NCBI RefSeq assembly: GCF_024139115.2
Contig: NC_085141.1
Location: forward strand, 403,027,612 to 403,091,611
Direction of reading: 5' to 3'
DNA length: 64,000 nucleotides
DNA from: Armigeres subalbatus
Lineage: Eukaryota > Arthropoda > Insecta > Diptera > Culicidae
Below, one piece after another: positions 51,541-62,859 of the stretch; positions within the stretch are counted from its first letter, which is position 1, and every line of letters starts with the position of its first letter. A program made the translations under genes and the position numbers. The notes under the pieces are model-generated. The model was given only the letters and a program-made list of their open reading frames with translations, was not told the origin of the DNA and ran no database searches.

Positions 51541-54190
51541 TTATTTATTACCAGACTAAGACCGGAGTGGCCTGTGCTGCACATAAAAGTCTTCTCCATT
51601 CAGCTCGGTCCATGGCTGCACTTCGCCAACCACGCAATCTGCGGAGGGTCCGCAAGTCATCTTCCACCTGATCGATCCACCTTGCCCGCTGTGCACATCG
51701 CCTTCTTATTCGCGTCGGATCGTTGTCGAGAACCATTTTCACCGGATTACTGTCTGACATTCTGGCTACGTGCCTGGCCCACCACATTTCTCTTATTCGC
51801 TGATGCAACTCGTGGTTCATTCGCCTCCTCCACGTATCGTCCGCCATCTGCACCCCACCATAGATGGAACGCAACACTTTCCTTTCGAAAACTCCCAGTA
51901 CGCGTTGGTCCTCCACGAGCATCGTTCAGGTCTCGTATCCGTAGAGAACTACTGGTCTTATAAGCGTTTTGTAGATAGTCAGTTTGGTATGGCGGCGAAC
52001 TCTATTCGATCGGAGCGTCTTGCGGCGTCCAAAGGACGTACGATTTCCAGCCACTATGCGTCTCCGAATTTCTCTGCTGGTATCGTTATCGGCGGTCACC
52101 AGTGAGCCCAAGTTCACGAATTTTTCAACCACCTCGTTCACCTTTCGTCACCACCGATACAAACTCGTGGTGGGTGGCTTACATTGACCTTTCTTGAGCC
52201 TCTTCCTATCATGTACTTAGTCTTCGACGTGTTGATGACTAGTCCAATCTGTTTAGCTTCTCTTTTCAGTCTGATGTAGGCTTCCTCCATCCTCTCAAAG
52301 TTACGTGCCATGATATCAAGGTCGTCGGCGAAACCAAATAACTGGACGGACTTCGTGAAAATCGTACCACTAGTGTCAATCCCTGCCCTTCGTATTACTC
52401 CCTCCAAAGCGATGTTGAATAGCAGACACCAAAAACCATCATCTTGCCGTAACTCTCTACGCGTTTCGAAGGGACCCGAGAATGCCCCTGAAACTCGAAT
52501 TACGCACATCACCCGATCCATCGTCGCCTTGATCAACCGTATCAGTTTATCCGGAAATCCGTTTTCGTGCAGCTGCCATAGCTGGTCTCGATCGATTGTA
52601 TCATATGCGGCTTTGAAGTCGATAAATAGATGATGTTGCTACAATCCAGCTTATCGCCCTATTTTGTAAATGGGACACACGACCCCATCCACCCACTCCT
52701 GCGGCAGAACCTCATCCACCCAAACCTTGGTAATGGCCCAGTGCAGCGCTATAGCTAGTGCCTCACCGTGTTTAAACAGCTCTCCTGGTAGTTGGTCAAC
52801 TCCAGAGGCTTTGTTGTCTTTCAGCCGGCCGATCTCATCCTGGATTTCCTGGAGATTCGGAGCCGGAAGTCTCCAGTCCTGCGCGCGTGCTCCTAGGTTC
52901 ATTACCATACCGCCACCGTTGTCTGCCATATCGCCATTCAGGTGTTCTTCGTAGTGCTGCAGCCACCTCACGCTCGTTTGTAAGAAGATTCCCGTTTATG
53001 TCCTTACACATATCGGGCTGTAGCACGTGACCCTTACGTGAACGGTTCAACTTCTCATAGAACTTTCGTACGTTATTAGCGCGGTACAGTTCCTCCGTCT
53101 CTTCGCGGTCTCGATATTCCTGCTGGCGCTTTTTCCTCCGGAAAATCAAGTTTTGTCTGTTCCGCGCCTGTTTATATCGTGCCTCGTTCGCCCTCGTGCG
53201 GTGTTGCAGCAATCTCGCCCATGCTGCATTCTTCTCTTCCACTAACTGCTCACATTCGCCGTCATACCAGTCGTTTCTTTGATCCGGGGGCACCGTGCCA
53301 AGTGCAGCGATTGCGGTGCTACCAATGGCGGATCGAATATCTCTCCAGCCCAGTACTGCTAGTTTTCGTGACTGTCGTGTGAAAGCGAAAACAGTTGCAT
53401 TTTCATTTTCAAGAGACCAAATGAAAATGTAGCCGTCTCCCGGTCACCTGTCACATTACAAGCAGTCATGATGGGAAAGTGCTTTGTTTTGAAATCTAAA
53501 TTTCTAAATAGTTTTAATAGATCTGTGCAAATAACGATGACTAATCGATACAATGATTGTATTGTTTTTTATTTTTGAGTTAGAAGTAACATTATTGAAG
53601 AAGAAACAGCTTGTTTACACTAGTTTGATGCGCTTTCATGAAATAAAAATCTGTGAAAATTTGGCAGAATTCCTTTCATTGTTTATGTTTTCTATGAAAG
53701 CGGGAGAGAATAAAATGTAAATATCGCGTGACCTCTCTCAATGAAAATGAAAATCTCAGTACTGCTCCAGCCATCTTCAAAAGACGCTGCGCCTAGTTGC
53801 TCTTACGTTGGGAGTGTCACTTCCAGCTGCTGCGCGAAGTCTTGGGCTAGTCTACCGTCTTGTAGCCACCCAATGTTAAGCCTCGGCATCCGACTTCGAC
53901 GCGTCATGTACACCGTCGGGAGTTTTGAGCGCAGACATACTGCAACGAGGTAGTGGTCTGATTCAATATTCGCACTGCGGTAAGTGCGGACGTTCGTGAT
54001 GTCGGAGAAGAATTTACCGTCGATTAGAACGTGGTCGATTTAGTTTTCCGTTTCTTGGTTAGGTGATCTCTTTGTGGCCTTGTGGATATTTTTGCGGGGA
54101 AAGAAGGTGCTTCGGACTACCATTCCGTGGGAGGCTGCGAAGTTTATGCATCGTTGGCCGTTGTCACGGTCGCTTTGGCGGAACCTACTT
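51541..54190 (-). pseudogene. RTE-like LINE, endonuclease tail to 3' end
   Basis: On the minus strand, in order: part of the endonuclease (about 54190-53760; DHVLIDGKFFSDITNVRTYR then SDHYLVAV), a spacer (53293-52835; QRNDWYDGECEQLVEEKNAA), RT (52971-52138; SGVDQLPGELFKHGEALAIA, FKAAYDTIDRDQLWQLHENG, FADDLDIMARNFERMEEAYI), then VEKFVNLGSLVTADNDTSRE and the C-terminal GWRSAAMDRAEWRRLL. The 3' end is TTATTTATTTATTACC (51541). Frames shift at several points, a 396-bp insertion splits it at 53361-53756, and the 5' part of the endonuclease is lost. The clade call (RTE-like) rests on recalled family motifs. Confidence 0.87.
53361..53756. mobile_element. 396-bp insertion in the RTE element
   Basis: CAGTACTGCT occurs at 53351-53360 and again at 53757-53766, and the RTE coding sequence is in order on both sides. 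The inserted block is AT-rich with TTGCATTTTCATTTTCA near the left and TGAAAATGAAAAT near the right as weak inverse ends. Class unknown. Confidence 0.75.
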
Positions 54191-54194
54191 GCGG

Positions 54195-54340
54195 ATACAT
54201 GCAGCTATTTATAGAAGTTTAACAGGGCACACTGTCAAACCCCACCACATCCTAGGCAGGCGCCAAAACTCGCAGATGGCCTGGGGAGGGATCGTCAAGC
54301 CCTTGGACCCTGCTGCCCGGGAATGGAGTGTACAAAGGAG
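54195..54340 (-). mobile_element. 5' region fragment of the 48228 LINE family
   Basis: GCAGCTATTTATAGAAGTTT, AACAGGGCACACTGTC and AACCCCACCACATCCTAGGC are the inverse of the LINE's 5' region at about 48432-48500. The match ends near 54265; further bases look like an alternative 5' extension. Unlike usual LINE pieces this is 5' not 3' sequence. Confidence 0.75.
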
Positions 54341-54719
54341 CAATTAAATGCGAGAATACAAAACTATCCTTATGTGAATCACCTTTTTAAAGCTTGCTTT
54401 TTCGAATTATTTTCAAAATAAATATGATGCTCTTTGAGAACTGGATCTGGTAGATACTGTGGGCTGAACTCTAGAACCTTTTGGAGAACCTTGAGCATCT
54501 TATATTCCTGCAAATTGATCACTGCTTTGAAGTTCAGGATGACTAAACTTAATTGAGTGTTCAGAATTAGCAAACAATGTGGAACAGGATTCAAACATTT
54601 CAGATTCATTTGCATGTTTTCAGAAGCGTTTCGGTATAGCATAGTCAAACTACACATCCGATATTTTTTCTGTAAAGCCAACATCCTGATGAACAACTCT
54701 GTTGAAGAAAGTGGGACCC
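54341..54719. other. Intron sequence, possible LINE remnant
   Basis: A 126-codon minus frame (54759-54379) starts within the jockey-like remnant, but its residues do not resemble a LINE C-terminus. Nothing else supported. Confidence 0.35.
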
Positions 54720-55380
54720 TAGCTCTCGTCTCGCAAGGTATATGGATCACGAAATTCACTGGAAAATCTAATTAAAAACCCAAGATTTCTGTTTGCTTTC
54801 GCAATAATGCTAGAATAATGAGATTTGAACGTCAAATCTCAATCCAATAAGATACCGAGGTATACAATTTATACAATCGACCCTGTATACAATCGACCCT
54901 TTCCAATGTTTCGTTACATAGGGAGTAGCTCCAAGTTATGGCGGAATTTCTACGCGTGAATGATATCACCGCGCATTTTTGAACACACAACGAGATTATT
55001 CTTATCACACTATTTCTCAAACATATCAGCTTGCTTTTGAAGTTTCAGACAATCTTCTATACATTCGATTACCAAGAAAATCTTAAGATCATCAGCATAG
55101 AGAATTCTGCATCCTGAGGGCAGTACAAGACATACATCATTGAAAGAAAACAGGGAAAACAAAAGTGGTCCTAGATCACTACCTTGAGAAACAACTGATT
55201 TGTTACAGAAAGTATATGATTTAACTCTGCCTAATATAACGGACAATCTGCGGTTTGTTAGGTATGACTCCAACCAGGTAATGAAAGAGTCAGCAGCACC
55301 CATGTGTCTCATTTTCGCAAGCAGCAAGCAATGATCAACAGGGTCGTAGTCAGCTTTCCGAAATAAATTTGTTCGACACT
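54720..55380 (-). pseudogene. Jockey-like LINE RT fragment
   Basis: Minus strand: AADSFITWLESYLTNRRLSV, VVSQGSDLGPLLFSLFSFND and GCRILYADDLKIFL (catalytic YADD), then VYLGILLD and ANRNLGF in broken frames. The order and motifs are those of jockey-type RT. Both ends are missing, and stop codons and a frameshift follow QADMFEK. Confidence 0.8.
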
Positions 55381-56379
55381 CATTGCTACAAGAGACCGAG
55401 GAATCCTCTGCATCTCCATGAGCGCACTGGAAAGGAATAGTATGTTAGTTGGGAAGGTAATCTCCTGGAAATCGCCTTGGTAAGCGACTAATTGTTTCTT
55501 TTGAACGACGCCATATTTATGATGATACAGACGTCTAACGTATTTTTCCGAAGACTGAGTCGATATCTTAACTACTTCGCGATGACTAAAACACGCACTG
55601 TACTTACTTGCTCGATGGCTATCGCGCTTGTTTCGTCCGGAGCAAAGCGCAATACATGCCCATTAGGCTGGGCCAGCTTAGCATGGGGAGAAAAAAATGT
55701 TGTCGAATTCCACAGGGCACCCCCCAGGATTGTGTCTTTTGGTGAGAAAATCAATCTCTCAAAATTTCAGCTCAATCGCTTCTTGCATAAGCTGGCGCAT
55801 TTGATTTGAAGTTTGTATGGGGATTTGAGCCAAAATATATAGGAAAATACACCTCTGTCACTCATTCAATCTGGAAATTGGTTCTGATTGCTCGATTGAG
55901 CTCAGAATTGCAAAAAGGGCAGTTGATATGTTAAGGAACAATATCACAGAACATTGTACGATGATTAAATGAGATAAAAGCCCATCATATGTTTGTTTCC
56001 ATATGTTTGTAAACTTATACGTCGAACATGTTCAAAGCTTATTGACATGAAAACCAATAAATCTCCAAGAGTAATGGAATAACGAGCTTCGTGTCTTCGA
56101 CAAAGTTTTTCAAGAGAAATTTAGCTACAAGTCTCGCGAAGACATATACCTTGCATAAATTGAAACAAAAAATATCTCGCTTTCAGTGGGATTGATCATA
56201 AGGCTGAATACCTACAAAGAAGCGCATCAACTTACTGACAAAATGTCTCGAAGACGCCATTACACTAAATCACATAATAAAGGTCTTCTTTTTCTTCAAT
56301 GGCTCTACATTCCAACTGGAACTTGGCCGGCTTTTCAACTTAGTATTAAAACACGAATTTAGCCTCCGTGCAGCGCACA
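55381..56379. other. Intron sequence with a short repeat shared with 61.9 kb
   Basis: AGAGACCGAGGAATCCTCTG and GCCTTGGTAAGCGACTA (about 55389-55490) recur inverted at 61941-62030. The remainder has no supported feature. Confidence 0.45.
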
Positions 56380-56940
56380 CCTCTACTAGAATCCACAAAT
56401 ATTTAGAAAAGTATCTTATCCGTTCAATTTTGGAGACTAATTCAGTTGTCTGGTGCCCATATCATACCAACTGGATTACCAGAATCGAAGCCATACAAAG
56501 ATAATTTATGAAAAAGCCCTTCGCAGATTCCCATGGCGTGACTCGAGGAACCTGCCACCGTATGAAGATCGATGTCGACTCTTAGGATTGCAAACTTTGG
56601 AATACATAAGATTCATCAGCCAAGTTAGCTTCGTTGGAAAAATTTTGCTAGGAGATATAGACTCGATGAAAATATTAAATCAGCTGAACTTATATGCCCC
56701 AGAGGGCAATCCTCGGCAGCGTGATTTTCTGCAGCTACAGCCCCGTCGCGCAGTGTATGGTCTTCACGATCCTATTCGATTCATGTCTGCAAGGTTCAAC
56801 GCAGTGTTTTATCTTTTCGACTTCAACTGCTCTCCATCTGCATTCCAACGCAAACTTCAAGAACGGGGTCCGTCACAATTCTTGAACAGGGGGTCCCGCC
56901 CATTGTTTATCATGAAGCAGAATGGTTCTACTTGATGCCT
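56380..56940 (+). pseudogene. Jockey-like LINE C-terminal fragment
   Basis: The + strand gives LIRSILETNSVVWCPYHTNW, ITRIEAIQR and, after a stop and shift, ALRRFPWRDSRNLPPYEDRC then RLLGLQTLEY. This is the conserved region after the RT in jockey-type LINEs. A 160-codon frame (56453-56935) covers most of it. It is in the opposite orientation to the fragment at 54720, so the two are separate insertions. Confidence 0.75.
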
Positions 56941-58130
56941 TTTTTCTCGATCCCGAAGAACCCCGACAACGTTTGATAAGGCAGGATGACCTCAAATGTT
57001 TATACATCAATTTTAGTATCACTTTGACTCATTTTTTTGTATGTTCGTTAAATCTTGTTTATGTACTGTACAGTTTTGAAAAGATATGAGGTTTTTTATG
57101 AGGCAATTTGAGCAAGATGTTAGTCTACTCAAACTGGCTTTTCATCGTAACACTTCATTAAGTATCAGACAGATGAAGTAGAATAGAATAAAATTAATGA
57201 ATAAAAAGAGCTTAAATATTTTTTTTCTGAAACTGTGGATCATATCATGCTAAGACTGTGGGCTGCCATGTAAAAACCGTATTCTGTCTGACCTTTGTCA
57301 TGATATGAGCCAGCCGTTTTTATAGTTTATAAGTCGAAAGAATTTGTTCATTACCAAAAATTTCCGTGTGTTCCTCTTACTGCCATTGTTAACAGTTCAT
57401 GTTAACGTATTTAAATTCCTAACTAGATTTTTTTCAGTTTAGCCTAGGATGACCACCGAAGTTTTTTAAACTAATTGTTGGAAAGTTGCTTCCGCTGCAT
57501 ATAGTTTAGCCTCAAACGTGGTTTGAAATTCGAGTCTTCCAACCATCAGCAGGGTAACATTAATTATGTTTTATTTCTGAGACCGCTGTGAGGACCAAAT
57601 GAGGACTAATTGAGGACTAAATATGATTAATCCTTAATTGTGTGGCCTCGTGCCACGGGATGGGATCCGTGGAAGGGATCAGCCGAATTCGTTAGGTAAT
57701 TTTCGGGGACAAAATAATGTTTACGTGTCATTCGTAGCTATAGATTAGAATCAGGGGGGAAAACTGGTTGCTTTGCAAACGTCTTGTAAGCCATGGTCTG
57801 CTGATGCTCAATTCAAATTATGCGGCGTTGGTGCGGTTGCGTACGCGGAACAAAAATCAACTTAATTTATGATTCCTTTCACTCAAATCCGCCCTTGCGT
57901 GGAAGAGACAATAAGTAAGTAGAATACGGTGATTACTTTACTTTTACTCCCGTATTGAATTTTCACCTACTATGAGGTTTTACCAACTCAGATTTTATGC
58001 CTTGCCAATCATTTTGTGAAAAAATTGGTTTTGGATATCCGAAGTTTAACAAGACAGAAAAGAGCTACAAGTTAAGTGAAAACCATCAATTAAAAACGGC
58101 AAAACATACTTTTGCATATAAACAATAAAG
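56941..58130. other. Intron sequence, no recognised feature
   Basis: AT-rich unique-looking DNA, no repeat seen. Confidence 0.4.
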
Positions 58131-58132
58131 AC

Positions 58133-59324
58133 GGATCCATAAAAAACTGGAAAACGATCCATAAATAACATCTGAATGTTCCTTAAAATGCTACCATAAA
58201 TCCATAAAATAGTTAATGAGATTCCATAAAGATGGATCATTTTTCAAATGGATGGATGGATCATAAAAATATTCTTTATGGAATCTCTCGTACTATTTTA
58301 TGGATTTATGGTAGCGTTTTATGGAACATTCAGATGTTATTTATGGACCGTTTTTCATTCTTTCCGGGTCGTAGCTGGTGTCAGGCAAGGATGTATTCTA
58401 TCACCGTTACTGTTCCTCATCGTAATCGATGAGATTCTGGTAGATGCGATTGACCGTGAACCAAACCGCGGGCTGTTATGGCAGCCTATAACCATGGAGC
58501 ACCTAAACGACTTCGAATTGGCGGATGACGTTGCACTACTCGCGCAACGGCGCTCTGATATGCAGAGTAAGCTCAACGACCTTGCTGATCGCTCCTCCTC
58601 GGCAGGTTTAGTCATAAACGTCAACAAAACCAAATCGTTGGATGTAAACACGGTGACTCCTTCCAGTTTCACAGTAGCCGGGCAACCAGTGGAGAATGTT
58701 GAAAGCTTCCAATATCTTGGTAGCCAAATGGCGTCAGACGGCGGTACCAAGATCGACATAGGCGCACGGATCAAGAAAGCAAGGGCTGCCTTTGCGAGTT
58801 TAAGAAATATCTGGAAAAACAGGCAGATAAGTGAACGCACCAAAATACGAATTTTCAACACTAACGTGAAATCTGTGCTGTTATACGCTAGCGAAACATG
58901 GTGTGTATCAGTGGAGAACACTCAACGGCTGCAGGTGTTCATTAACAGATGCCTGCGGTATATAATTCGGGCCTGGTGGCCTCACAACTGGATCTCAAAC
59001 AACGAGCTCTATCGTTGTTGTCACCAGAGGCCGATAGCAACAGAAATTCGGGTCGGCCACACTCTACGTAGGGGCGGAAACGAAATCTGTAAACAAGCAT
59101 TAGACTGGAACCCAGCGGGATATCGCAGCAGAGGCAGACCCAGAGGCTCATGGCGGCGAAGCCTCAATAAAGAAATAAAAGAAGTCGACCGAAATCTAAC
59201 CTGGCAACAGGTTAAAGCGATAGCCGGGCATCGCTCAGGATGGAGATCTTTCAAGTCGGCCCTTTGCACCATCGGAGGTGTACAGGATCCATAAGTAAAA
59301 GTAAGTTTCATTCTTTTATGGATC
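58133..59324. mobile_element. Foldback MITE (GGATCCATAAA ends) split by a LINE
   Basis: The left arm 58133-58228 (GGATCCATAAAAAACTGG, AACGATCCATAAATAACATC, ACCATAAATCCATAAAAT) is repeated inverted at 58275-58363, and the last bases of the right arm (TTTTATGGATC) are found at 59314-59324, after the LINE at 58364-59305. Removing the LINE and its 11-bp duplication leaves a MITE of about 240 bp. Confidence 0.85.
58364..59305 (+). pseudogene. 5'-truncated LINE, same family as 48228
   Basis: Begins inside RT (VVAGVRQGCILSPLLFLIVI), keeps an open frame through NDFELADDVALLAQ and WKNRQISERTKIRIFNTNVK to the end (GHRSGWRSFKSALCTIGG), with tail GGATCCATAAGTAAAAGTAAG. TTTCATTCTTT is duplicated (58353-58363, 59306-59316). 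The frame is intact where the 48228 copy has a stop, a frameshift and a MITE. It carries an 18-bp in-frame deletion at ATEIRVGHT (DRKWDW missing). The upstream part of the 348-codon frame is MITE sequence. Confidence 0.93.
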
Positions 59325-60499
59325 GTTTTTCCACATTGAACGGTGCAAAGTAAGGGCTGCCATTAAAAACTGCAAGTTTCTTCAAAAAACTGCACACTCC
59401 ACCAAATGTGTATTCCGGCACCGTTCTACCAGAAACTGGGCTGTTTTCTAGCCATCTGGAATGTTTTAAGGAACGATGGCTACAAACGGACCCTGAGCAG
59501 ATTTCCTCTTCGTCAGTGTAGGAGCGGTTTCATGGCTGACATCATCAGCCAAACTTCATACTTCATACTAACTTCATAACGGATCAAATTCGGTGAGATC
59601 AAACCAATTCTTCCATTCTTCAACTGTCAGCCACTCATATCTTACACAATAATTTACTAACCGTACCCAATATGTTCATAGCTATCGCTTTTGCTTCTTA
59701 GCGGAAGGCACCTATATTCCCTTTTCTGAACATAGGGCCATTTCTTCCCCTGATAGTACTACACATCTTTTTTCCATTTTCCATCTTAGACTGCAAAGAA
59801 AGAGTTCTGTTCAACGACATTCTCTTCAAATAAAAAAAAAATATCTTAAAAAGTTTTGAACTACAGTATGATAACCAATGTATATATCTTACGATAAACG
59901 TACGAGAAAATGCTTTTCCATCTAAGATATGAGCGGAATTGATGGGCTAATGAATTAAACTAAATGCGCGCTGAATTCAAAATATATTATATATATTTTG
60001 AATCCGGAAGTTTGATTATGATACCTTTATCCATTTGATAAACGGTAGCATAACCAGGCGGGGCTTACTGTTAGTGATAGTGACCTCGGAGTGGACATGA
60101 AATACCAGGCACTCTGAAGTGTGTCACTGGAGTATTGCAGCTCCACTTTCTAACTCCCGGATTAAATCTGACTGTTTTAACGGACAGCTTTCTTCCATAA
60201 CATCACTGCCAGACAGTGGGGGTTAGTTTGTACACACATACAAATTTATGTTATTTTCACTCATCCGGAACCACACGTTGAGTCGATGCAGCTCTACTTG
60301 TTTTTAATATCATTCATGAGAGAGAGAGTGAGAAAACTACCTGCTATTGAGAACTTCGTACTCAAAGTTGAGTTGTTTAAACTTTTTTTGGTACTTGGTA
60401 CTACCTTTTTGGTCTTTTTGGATTTTTTCTATGTATGGCAAGTCACGTGAGATGTAAGATCGATAAGATAGATATCGGCAAAGGATATTAAGCATATTA
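59325..60499. other. Intron sequence, no recognised feature
   Basis: AT-rich; one short (GA)n run near 60319. Nothing else supported. Confidence 0.4.
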
Positions 60500-61447
60500 C
60501 ACACTAGCAGAGCCGTAGCGTGGACGCTCAGCGCCCTTGGCGAAACCTTTATTGGGCGCCCCTCACTTACAAAAATAAAATATGTGCAGTATGTTTTATT
60601 TAGAGAACAGTTTGAACCTTACCTTCAACAGAAGAAGGATTCAAAGGCTTGATTGTTCAAACATGCTTGCTAAATATCTAGAAAATTTCTAGCATTTTAT
60701 TTTTATTTTACAAATCTCTGGAAGATTTAATAAACTTACGCGAATCTCAATAAAGAATTTATTCATGCCTTTTAGTTAAATGGGTTAATGAAAGTCAAAT
60801 CTGAAATGCATCGATCTATACTCTGAATCAGAGCTTTAAATAATCGAATGTTTTTGGTGAAGCCCATCAGCCTTCTTTGACACCCTCACTTCGTACATAT
60901 TCATATCCGGCTGAACATTGACAATTTCCGATCAAATATCAGTCAGTGAGTAAGTTAGATTTCGTAAGCTAATAAATTACTGTAAAACTGAACATTTAAA
61001 TGATGATTTCAACAATTACTCACAAAGATCTGACCCCGACGTTAAACTGAGGGACAATTTTAGTGCCAAAAGTCAACATAGTCAAGGCCGATTATGTTTT
61101 CTTTGAACGCAGTGACCAATCTCAGTACCAATCAAATGAACGAATATGTGAAGAAGAAAACTGAGTAAGTCATTCTATGTTTTGAATAGTCATGCGACGT
61201 TTGTCAATATTCGGCCCAAATGCTCTGGTCTGAATCGCTAACAAACGTTTTGTCCGCAGCGATCTTTTGTATTGAACGCAGAACTTTCGCGAAATCCGGA
61301 TGTTTTGCTCTGTGCGGTCGGAAAGTAAATCAATCACTTCGTAATCGATCGTGTTTTCATTGCTCGTTTTCTCGTGTTTTCGCGTAGAATGATTGCTCAA
61401 TGATCGAGATGCTTAGTTCTGCTTTTTGCGGGTGAGGAAAATAATTA

Positions 61448-61923
61448 CTTAAACTAATCTTAACCTATTTTATACTAAGGGTACAAGGAGTTAATCGTTG
61501 CAATAGAAGATTGCAACGATTTTTGTCTAAAATTGGAAATTATTTTGTTGGACATTTGTTGCAATGTCTCAATATTAGAAATTCTATGAAGTTCATTGGT
61601 ACTATACCACGGAGGCAACTTCAGAATCATTTTCAAAATTTTATTTTGAATCCTCTGGAGTGCCTTCTTTCTGGTATTGCAGCAACTAGTCCATATTGGC
61701 ACAGCATACAACATGGCAGGTCTAAAAGTTTGTTTGTTAATCAAAAGTTTCTTCTTAAGACAAAGTTTTGATTTTCTGTTTATAAGTGGATATATGCACT
61801 TAATATATTTGTTACATTTGGCTTGAAGGCCTTGTAACCTTGAAGGTAATGTAACAAATATATTAAGTGTCTATAACCACTTATAAACAGAAAATCAAAA
61901 CTTTGTCTTAAGAACAAACTTTT
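61448..61923 (-). pseudogene. Jockey/Juan-like LINE 3' piece with inverted 5' part
   Basis: Minus strand 61744-61475: KQTFRPAMLYAVPIWTSCCN and ALQRIQNKILKMILKLPPWY, then QKSLQSSIATINSLYP, the C-terminal region of a jockey/Juan-type ORF2. GAGGAAAATAATTA flanks the block (61434-61447, 61924-61937) as a 14-bp target duplication. Sequence 61851-61923 (CTTATAAACAGAAAATCAAA, ACTTTGTCTTAAGAA) is an inverted copy of 61740-61818. An inverted 5' segment within one target duplication is the mark of twin priming. Confidence 0.8.
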
Positions 61924-61940
61924 GAGGAAAATAATTATTT

Positions 61941-62030
61941 CCTCGCTTACCAAGGCGACTTCTTAACCAGCTATCCCGTTCTCGTGGCGTTCACGGAGAT
62001 GCAGAGGATTCCTCGATCTCTTGTAGCAGT
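61941..62030. repeat. Repeat shared with 55389-55490
   Basis: CGCTTACCAAGGCGACTTC and GGAGATGCAGAGGATTCCTC match the inverse of the earlier copy, with an indel between the blocks. It belongs to the hAT interior; the parent element is not identified. Confidence 0.6.
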
Positions 62031-62859
62031 GGGTGTCAAACTGAATTTCCTCTCTTAATCCTTAATCAAACTGTGAAGACGTGGCCGGCATAGTCTTGAA
62101 TTAATGAAACTCCAAAGCTTGTAAAGTAAGAATGGTTTTCTAATCCAAAGAAGGCTATTCAATTGGTGAGCTGTGCTGTGCATATTTGCTGTTTCTCGGT
62201 CAATCTAGCGACTAGCAACTAAGAAGTGTACAATCAATCAAGCTAAGATAGGTTGATAGTCGGAGTCGCTATCGAACCCATTCTGATCAAGAAAAATTCA
62301 CTGGACTTAAAAAACCAACTCTGGAGTGGGTCTGTCAGTGCATTGAATACACCATTCTAATAGTGCAGATAATGAAATCTAACTCTGAAGTATGTTTACC
62401 GATAATCTAAGTCTTTATTAGATCTAGTCGGATCATTTCTGGAATATGCTGTTGGGTGGCTGAAATCGACATCAGACCCATTTGGATTGAAAAACTTCTG
62501 GACCTAGTTGGTTCAACAAAATCCAACACCAATGTGGGTTGGTCGATGGTTGGAGTCACCTTCGGATGGATGATCATTATTTTAAGAAATGTAGAGGATG
62601 ATAGTTGTCAGAGCCTAGACCAATCCATGAGACGAGTTGATGTGAAAGAACAGATTGTTTTTTGTTTGTTAAAAACTACCCAAAATATCTGTCCCACAAA
62701 TTTTGAACTTTATAGGTCGATTTATTATTTATCGGTGCATTAACTAATGAAATTGTCCAATTTCTCATAGCGTTATTATTGATTTCAGCGCCCCCCAAAG
62801 ACTGGCGCCCTTGGCGGGGGCCAACCTGGCCAACCTCACGCTACGGCGCTGCACACTAG

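Larger units (their letters stand above)
60508..62851. mobile_element. 2.3-kb non-autonomous hAT element with nested LINE
   Basis: CAGAGCCGTAGCGTG (60508) and CACGCTACGGCGCTG (ending 62851) are inverse ends, with GCGCCCTTGGCG inside both. The flanks carry an exact 8-bp duplication, CACACTAG (60500-60507, 62852-62859). No transposase frame survives. A jockey-like LINE piece (61448-61923) lies within. Confidence 0.9.

Noticed and set aside
54379..54759. 126-codon minus frame as LINE C-terminus
   Set aside because: It begins in LINE remnant, but its residues do not match the jockey-type region that should follow.
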